Below are positions 56,598 to 64,000 of a stretch of 64,000 bases of DNA, piece after piece. A program made the translations under genes and the position numbers. Positions within the stretch are counted from its first letter, which is position 1. Each line of letters starts with the position of its first letter. Location of the stretch: contig CM068553.1 in assembly GCA_035048495.1 (NCBI GenBank), forward strand, positions 25,630,978-25,694,977, in the 5' to 3' direction. Source of the DNA: Euptelea pleiosperma (lineage: Eukaryota > Streptophyta > Magnoliopsida > Ranunculales > Eupteleaceae). A model generated the notes under the pieces. That model ran no database searches. It worked only from the letters and a program-made list of their open reading frames with translations, and was not told where the DNA came from.

Positions 56598-58540
56598 TGA
56601 TAATTACTTAAAAGTGTATAATTACCATCTTTAAAATAGGCATTATCGAGTCCTGGTGACCTACATGCAGAGCCATTCTGATTAAGATTCTAATTACGTA
56701 TATTTTTTCTTGTAGGATCACTTTTGGCCTAATTCTCGAGATTCAAAGGCCATCAGGAAGCCTAGATCACATCCATCAACATTAATGACCATCATCATGA
56801 TCAAGATCAAGTATCCCGATGAGATCTAGATCAATGAGAACAAAGCCTGAAGAGAACAATCACCACATAAGGGCCCAATTGAAGACAAAAGGCAAAAGTG
56901 AGGAACGCGTGAAGCCCACGATCACAAGAGATCAAGCCCAATCAAAGTCATCATGATCTTGATCAAGATCAAGGGTAGACATCGCGTAGCAGCTATTTAA
57001 TTAAGACAAGGACATGGGAGTGTAATTAATCCAAAAGAAAATGGCAAAGTTGTAATGCCAAAGATCACATTTATGAGAGAATCTTTTCTCTCTCCTCCCA
57101 TTTTCTTCCATAATTCTCATCGTATGTGGCACAATCTTCCCTTATTTTCTTTCCTTAAATTTATCATTTTTCTTTTATTCTCCCTTTATTCACTTTCCTT
57201 CTTTTCCTTTGTCATTATTCCCCTTCATTTTTCTCATTTGTTTCATCCATATGCCCTAATATCATTTAGGAATCATTTTCATATTTCCTATTTTCTTTCC
57301 ACATCACTTAACCTATAAAATGGCATCCCTATTCTCTCATTTGGGGTGTCTGGAGCTCTCTCTCACTCCATCTCTCTCTCCATCTATTAATTTTTTAATT
57401 TGTTTATCTTTCTCTGTAATTGGCCAAGAAGGACTGGGCTTCATTGATCAAGGGTGATAAGAAGAAGAAGTGGTGTAGCATTTAATAAATAAGATTTTTA
57501 TTATATTTATTTTTTCTTGTCTTATTAAAATGGTTGGCTAATTCCCCTACTAGGGTTGAGGATTTCACCGAGGTAAGTATTTAATTTTTAGATTACTTTT
57601 CTAGTTTATTAATTTCGACAACGTGATTATAAAGTCTTTTTTTTCATAGTTTTTTATTACATGTTCTTCGAAGCATTGACACGCCATGCTTAGATTGTTA
57701 TCTTTGATGGTGTGTGCTTGCGGTTGACATGTAATCATTAAACGTGATTTATTTTAGAAAAAAATATTATTCTCAAAAGTTGAATCTTCCAAATCAAGAA
57801 TATTGAATTATTCATGATTTGAGTTAAAAAAAAGTGAGAAACTAAATTAGCGATAGTAATTTATTAATTATATATATTTACTTTTGGTGGAATCCAATAC
57901 CCTAGTTTTCTCTTTATTTGTTTATTCCACAATTTTTAATTATTTTGCTTCATTTTAATTCAACTTAGTAAATTAGTGCAAATTTCATCTTATCTCTACG
58001 GAGACTTTTTATCCTAGTTTATTTATTAATTTTTTGTTAGTAATAGATTTTCAACAAGTCCTTATGGGTTCAACTCTTACTTGAATTTGTACTAATCATA
58101 TTCTTGTTGCAAGTATTATATAAAATTGTTGATCGATTAAGATTTAAACAACGACCACGTTATTAAAATTCTAAAAATCTCATTCGCCAAATGGCGCCTT
58201 TGCCGGGGACTTGTTCGTGACAATTTATTTTTAATTAAAATTTAATTCTTAAACTAGTTTAGTCTAGGATTTGTTTCATAAAAATAAAAATAAAAAATTA
58301 GTTTTTTTTTCATATTTGATGCTTTTATTAATTTTTTCGCAGGAAATCTTGTGAAGATCTTGAAGATTGCAAAAAGAGAGGACACTTGCGGGGTTGGAAA
58401 CTTGCCCAAAAAAAAAAAGCAAGAAAAATGACATCCCAAGAAACTTTCCTTGGTTAAAAAGGAGAGTGCACAATTAAAGTGGCAAAAAAAAAGACATTTC
58501 AATTTAGAATTAGTTTTCTTTTTAATAACTTTACTTTCTT
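56598..58540 (+). mobile_element. 5' LTR plus leader of a Tat/Athila-like element
   Basis: LTR from TGATAATTACTTAAAAGTG (56598) to ATTCGCCA (58189), with TATAAAATGG at 57315-57324, followed by AA and the PBS TGGCGCCTTTGCCGGGGA at 58192-58209. About 330 bp of leader follow, then gypsy RNase H sequence resumes near 58541. No 3' LTR or coding part remains. The gypsy RT palm is missing exactly here, so a deletion accompanied or followed the insertion. Confidence 0.8.
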
Positions 58541-59735
58541 CAAAGGGTCCATTTGGAAAAATATTCGAGGTAGAGTGCGACGCTAGTGGTGTGGGAATCA
58601 GAGCAGTTTTGTCACAAGAAAAATGGCTAATAGCATTGTTCAGCGAAAAATTAAGTGAAGCCCGTTAGGAGTGGAGTACATATGATTAGGAGTTCTATGC
58701 AGTGGTCCGGCTTTGAAACACAAGGAGCATTATCTGGTACAAAGGGAATTCGTGTTATACACAGACAATCGGGCCTTGAAATTCATTAACAACCAAAAGC
58801 ATCTGGACAGCATGCATGTCCGATGGTCTACATTCCTTCAAAAATTCCTTTTCTATGCAACACAAATCAAGGGCTTTGAATCAAGTTGCTGATGCATTGA
58901 GTCATCACACCAGCTTGATGGTGACACTGGCTCATGAGATCGTTGGGTTCGAATGCTTGATGGCGTTGTATGAGGAGGATGGCAATTTTAAGGAGATTTG
59001 GGCAAAGTGTGTTGTTCAACAACCTGTCAATGATTTCTATGAGAATGATGGATATCTGTTTCGAGGCAATCGCTTGTGTATTCCCAAAACCTCCCTGCGA
59101 GAGAAGTTGATCCGTGATTTACATGGTGAAGGATTGAGCGAACACCTGGGCAGAGATAAAATTGTGGTGAGCTCAAAAGAACGGTACTTCTGGCCTCGAC
59201 TGAAATGAGATGTTGGTAACTTTGTGAAGAAGTGTTACACATGTCAGGTGTCTAAAGGTCAATCACAAAATACTGGTCTTTATATGCCTTTACCTGTTCC
59301 TAACGATATTTGGGAGGATCTATGGATTTTGTGTTGGGCCTTCCTCATACCCAATGAGGAGTGGACCCTATATTTGTAGTTGTTGACAGGTTGTCGAAGA
59401 TGGCTCACTTCATTTCTTATCGAAAGACTTCAGACTCCTCACACATAACACGACTATTCTTCTAGGAGATAGTCCGACCGCATCGGGTGCCTCAGTCAAT
59501 TACTTCTAACCGTGACACGAAGTTTCTCAGCCATTTTTAGGTAACCTTGTAGAAGATGTTTGATACTTCTATGAATCGCAGCACTACTACACACCCACAG
59601 ACCGATGGTCAAACAGAGGTGTCGAACAGAACCTTAAGGAATCTAATTCGATGTATTTGCGGAGATCGGCCAAAGCAGTGGGAATATGTGCTACCTCAAG
59701 CTGAATTCTCTTAAAACAATGCAGTGCATAGTGCC
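58541..59735 (+). pseudogene. gypsy RNase H and integrase, broken
   Basis: RNase [21 protein letters not shown] (first catalytic D), FSEKLSEAR, then frameshifts and [18 protein letters not shown]. Then the gypsy link region [20 protein letters not shown] and the integrase zinc module: [45 protein letters not shown]. The integrase core follows in shifting frames ([32 protein letters not shown]) with several stops. Confidence 0.88.
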
Positions 59736-61737
59736 TGTCATGCCTCGGATCCGGGCACCCGAATCCGACCCGAATGCCTGAAAAATGACCCGTTTACCCA
59801 AGATCCAGGGTGTGATAAAAATAATAAATAAATAAAATACTCCAAAATAAATTTTAAAAATTACCATAAATCATAATAAATTAAAACAAAATTATTTTTG
59901 TAAATGTGTTTTTGCTAAAACTTGTTTAATAAGCTTTTTGAATTAACTTTTCAGAATTTAAACGGATATGCGTAAAAATTTTTAAAAATATAATTTCAAT
60001 AAAAATTTATTTTAACAATTTTTTACTATTAAAAATGTATTTTAAGCATCTTTTGTAAAAGCACTTTGCCCAAAAATATCATTTACTATTTTATTTTAAC
60101 ACTTTGACTCAGAAATCGGCCCTAACGATAACGGTACCCAGGTAATACATAAAATAATTGTAAACACTTCAAAATTTAAATTTAAAATTTTAATTAGTTA
60201 TTCTAAATAATTTTAAGATACTTTTATGAAAAAATATGAAGTAAAATAATTGTAAGTACATCACATCCATAAAAATTAATGCATTTGTTAATGATTCATG
60301 ACCATATATCTCAAGGGTTAAATCAAATAGTCTAGAAAGTCAAATGTTGATCGTCCACATGATTCTAAAAAATTAAACAAAGTTTTAAATAATAGACAAT
60401 GTGAGTCGTTAACAATTAAGCCTATAAGAATTATACAAATAACAAATATATATTTAGAGTCTCGCATCAATCTCATCGACATTCTCAACTGCTCCTCTAA
60501 TCCTCCCATGTTATCAAGTGTAGCAACTCCAAAATTCACATCATCATCAATTAAGTCTGAAATATTTGGTAAATATCGTGAACGAAAGCCCAGTTAATAA
60601 TCCTTACGTTGCATATACATCAGAGATAATATCGCATATTCTAACTCAAAAATCATTGCATATTCAATGTATAACAGATAATTTAAACCAGTAACGTCAA
60701 CCAAGAATAATAAGTCTTTCTCACAATTAGCCAAATATCATTATATTTATACGATTATAACTACAACCCAATCTTAGGTCTCATTCTCCTTCCCACGCTG
60801 GGAGTAGCCAAAAGGCTCTTCTGTAGGGGTCTAGGGTCTTTCACCCTAGGGCTCCAAGCCCTTCTTAACTTTTATTTTCATAGGTATCCATTAGGATCAC
60901 ACCCAAACTAACACTTCAATATTATACAAAATTATTATCTATAACCTTTTTTTTCTAACACACCGGCCGATCCGATAAGATCTGAATCAAAATAATTCCA
61001 TAACATCATCAATTAAGCACATACATATAACATGATTAATAAAATAAAATAAGAGAGATTATCTATTAAAATATGTAGGTGTACCTACCTTGTTCGTTAA
61101 TCTTCATTCGAAGTTGAATCAATAGTGAAAAAGTAGCTGCAAGTGTCTTTATCGATTGTCGTTGGATGAAGCTAGGATTCAAATATGTCAAACATCTCGA
61201 TAGTAGGAATATTTTTGTCTAAAGGTATGGTCTCAAAGGGTGAGACGTTATGATATTTCTAGGGCTCTTAAAGCTCTCAATGATTTATAATGAAGAGCTC
61301 TCTAATGGTGAAAAGTGAAAATGTGTAGGTTTTTGGGAGATTCTTCTATTTTTAATAGTTGCTCAAAAGAGAATGGTAAGTCTTTCTTTATTTATGTGTG
61401 CTATTAATTATCATTGGTAATTTATTTGAATTCAAAACTTACTTTCTTTTGTTAAAAAAAAAAGAATATTAATGTCTTACCTTTTTTTATTTGTATCAAA
61501 GCTAATTTCTATATCTGAGAGTTAGTATTTAAATAGTTTCTTTATTTTTATAGTTTGAGTCTTTGATTAGGGAAATATTTTTATTATTTTCAAAAGACAA
61601 AGTTATGGAGAATTTTAATTAAAACAATTAAGGTGTAACTCAATTTTATTAATTATTTTATTTTTATCGTTTGTCGACAATACCATTCTAAGTATGAATT
61701 ACTCTAATACCCCTAGACAAAAGTTCAGGGTAATACA
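59736..61737 (-). mobile_element. Solo LTR with TSD GTGCC, TGTAATACCC family
   Basis: GTGCC at 59731-59735 and 61738-61742, exact. On the minus strand the LTR starts TGTAATACCCTGAACTTTTG and ends GAGGCATGACA; length 2,002 bp. It splits the gypsy integrase between codons AVHSA and TGKSPFA: removing it and one GTGCC restores the frame. No ORF, PBS or internal region, so it is a solo LTR. Confidence 0.95.
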
Positions 61738-62204
61738 GTGCCACAGGAAAGTCACCTTTTGCGATGGTATATGTGAGACCACCAAGACATGCTGTGGATT
61801 TGGCACGCTTACCAAAGGGTCTAGGTTTTAGTATTGCAGCTGAGACCAGTCTCAATTGCAATACTCATGGTACCATGGCTGAACAAGCCCAAACCATGCA
61901 AGAGGAAGTGCGACATAGACTAGAGACACCTAATGCTAAGTATAAAGCGGCTGCAGACAAGCACCGGCGTCTCAAATTGTTCAAAGAGGGTGATTCTGTG
62001 ATGGTTTTCTTGCGCAAGGAAAGGTTTCCTGTCGGAAGCTACAATAAATTGAAGCCTAAGAAGTACAGCTCGTATAAGATTTTGAAGAAAATCAATGATA
62101 ATGTGTATGTGATTGATTACCCGGAGGACATGGGAATTTCAAAATCTTTTAATGTTGTAAACTTGTTCGAGTATCATGCTGACAAACCGCTATATCCATA
62201 TCAT
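61738..62204 (+). pseudogene. gypsy integrase C-terminus
   Basis: [20 protein letters not shown] continues the integrase after the solo [43 protein letters not shown] and [19 protein letters not shown] form the C-terminal SH3-like tether of plant gypsy integrases, ending [20 protein letters not shown]. This part is an open frame and then runs into the 3' LTR. No chromodomain is obvious. Confidence 0.9.
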
Positions 62205-62794
62205 AACTCGAGGTCAAGTAGCGGATTCTTTTATGGAGCTTTTGGATCGTCAAAAGCTCAAACGGTACTAAAGGGACACAACGGGCATTAACGGACTTGT
62301 TGATGGAAAAATGACGTAACGGGTATTAACGGATTTGTCAACGGTGACAGAATCACACAAGGCCGGACATTTTGAAAGGAAACGACGAGAAAAAGGGCAA
62401 ATTCCATCGTTTAGGGGGTGTCAACGGGTACGCTAATTTTCGGCCAAATTCCATCATTTAGGGGGTGAAAACGATCGTTTTACTATTTTAAGAAGTTTTT
62501 GTTTTAGCAATAACTTTAATTATAGAAGTCAAAATCGCTCACTGTCGATTCTAACATGCTTCTAAGCGCTAGAATTATCATTTTCCATGCTTAGCTAGAT
62601 TTTGTCATTTTTAGTAATTTTCTTTTTTTGCTTATTTTCGTTTTACATTAAATAGGTTGTAAGCCGAAAGGCAAAGACAGTTTTATCAATAAGATTTCGT
62701 GATTTAGCTCCTTTGAGAGTTCTCTGTTTGGTGGATTCCAAACCCTGAGATATTGGCGTTGGTCATATGTCTTTATTGTTTCACACTACAATCA
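62205..62794 (+). repeat. 3' LTR of the gypsy element
   Basis: Matches 51761-52335 with scattered substitutions and indels; ends CACTACAATCA before GTCAG. The left limit is approximate. Confidence 0.85.
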
Positions 62795-62799
62795 GTCAG

Positions 62800-64000
62800 T
62801 TATATTCATTTCATATATTATATAGTTGACTCGATATTATCTAGTATTTATGAGATGCTTATAGATTCTTGTGATGTATTGGGATTCATTCCTAGCTAGT
62901 TCATGCATTGGGATTCATGCACATATAAAGATATTCTGATATATGAATTTGGAGGCATGACAATTGGTGTAGATTCTACAACAGTTGGATGCGCTGTGTG
63001 GAAAGTTTTATTCTCATCTTAGGTTGTGTAGCTTGTTAGGTCTCTGGCATGACATGCTGACACTGGAGACTCTGATTCTTCCAAAAAATGAGAAGAACAA
63101 TGCCGATCCACTAATAGATGCTTACAATATTTTTGTGTATTTGTTTGGTTTTCCTTTTGAGAGTTGGGAGAGTTTGCATGATTTATGCTTGTATTGCAAA
63201 TATAGTTGTGCTCAAAAATCTTGTGTATACATATATATGGGCTGGGATAAAGTAACTAATGCTTTTTGACTTATAAAATGACATGCAATAAATGCATCCT
63301 AATGGTTTAAGTGTAACTCTAAACCACTAAGATCCATCCACAAACAAGTCAATCTATACCACAATTCATTAAGTGATTAAATAGATTTCGGTAATTAGAC
63401 CCTAGAATAAATTATAAAATTAATTATGAGAAAAATATTAAATTAATTATTTTTATTTTTAAACTATATGGTATTAACCCACTATATATAAGGAAGTCTC
63501 AAACCAAAAATTAGGTCAAACGGAGAAAATTAATTTTTCTCCCATTTTTTCAGTCCTTATAGTGCACCCGGGCAGCGCTGCAATAAAATGGCCGCCATTT
63601 CTTCGTCTGATATCCGATTTAGCTATTCCAAAGCCCGTTGGATAGCTCTTGGAGTTTTCTACAACTCTCCTATTGAGATCAGAGCTCAAAAGTGTTATAT
63701 AAAGGGTCGAAACTAGGTCTGTTTTGCTCGGGTTAATAATAGATTGGTTTGTACTACAGTAAGTGTTTTGACCATAACTTTCTGTACAGAAAGAATCTGC
63801 GAAAACCGTTTATATCACTGGAAAGCTAACTGATAGACATTCAAAAAGTCTTCCTGCGACAATCGCAAATTCTGTCAGTTACCTTATCAAAAATACGTTA
63901 TAGGTCAAAAATTATACTTCTGTCTCATATGGTATTTCTAGTGCTTTTAGTCTCTCGAGTCCAAAACTTGGTCTAAGTCCATTAAGGGTCGATTTTCTAG
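62800..64000. other. Unassigned interval, possibly LTR-like
   Basis: No gene. The text near 63570-63860 (GCTGCAATAAAATGGCCGCC, GACCATAACTTTCTGTACAG, ACTGGAAAGCTAACTGATAG) resembles upstream parts of plant gypsy LTRs, but no ends were found. A 94-codon ORF at 62985-63269 is unrecognised. Confidence 0.35.

Larger units (their letters stand above)
51761..62794 (+). mobile_element. Old Ty3/gypsy element with nested insertions
   Basis: GTCAG at 51756-51760 and 62795-62799. The 5' LTR (51761-52335) and 3' LTR (about 62205-62794) share long matches (AGCGGATTCTTTTATGGAGC, TTGGTGGATTCCAAACC) but differ at many sites, so the insertion is old. Order: LTR, PBS, gag, protease, RT start, RNase H, integrase, tether, LTR. 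Three other LTR pieces interrupt it: 53629-55632, 56598-58540 and 59736-61737. Confidence 0.9.

Overview
This window is nuclear DNA from a seed plant, almost certainly a flowering plant with a repeat-rich genome. The basis is one spliced plant-type gene (an FCS-like zinc finger, FLZ, protein), U2-type GT-AG introns, and plant transposon families throughout: Mutator-like (MULE), hAT, Ty1/copia and Ty3/gypsy elements and several MITE families. I cannot name the species from the sequence. I found no rRNA, tRNA, CRISPR array or virus.

Layout. 0.5-3.4 kb: a MULE transposase on the minus strand, complete in both halves but split by one frameshift, with a palindrome array and a terminal repeat upstream. 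3.4-12.9 kb: LTR remnants, a tandem repeat, two tandem copies of a receptor-kinase fragment, copia gag and RNase H relics, and a decayed ORF with a plant mobile domain. 12.9-21.9 kb: MITEs, several with exact target-site duplications (TSDs), including a large family of palindromic elements that carry a G-box in each arm. 21.9-22.6 kb: a 708-bp non-autonomous relative of the MULE with a perfect 9-bp TSD. 22.99-23.75 kb: the FLZ gene, the only convincing host gene. 24-33 kb: more palindromic MITEs and a 5'-truncated non-autonomous LTR element.

33-44 kb: a hAT transposase gene (32965-44135, plus strand) split by a 7.8-kb LTR element (33165-40999, minus strand) with TSD CAAAG. That element has an Asp-tRNA-type primer site and a single 609-codon ORF of unknown function. 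Its two LTRs differ at 3 sites over about 1.08 kb, so the insertion is young. 44.6-51.7 kb: another LTR of that family, a hAT MITE, a minus-strand LTR and a possible CACTA end.

51.76-62.79 kb: an old Ty3/gypsy element (LTRs of about 0.58 kb, TSD GTCAG, Met-tRNA primer site). It has been hit by three later LTR insertions, one a solo LTR with TSD GTGCC, and it has lost its protease active site and the reverse transcriptase core.

The most interesting structure is the MULE pair. The transposase copy and the 708-bp element, about 19 kb apart, share a terminal repeat and an array of 21-bp palindromes built on ACGCCCTTTTAAAGGGCGT. This suggests a two-component system in which the palindromes may be transposase binding sites. 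The non-autonomous LTR family with its unknown ORF, and a 12-bp-arm palindrome conserved in its LTRs, is the second point worth follow-up.
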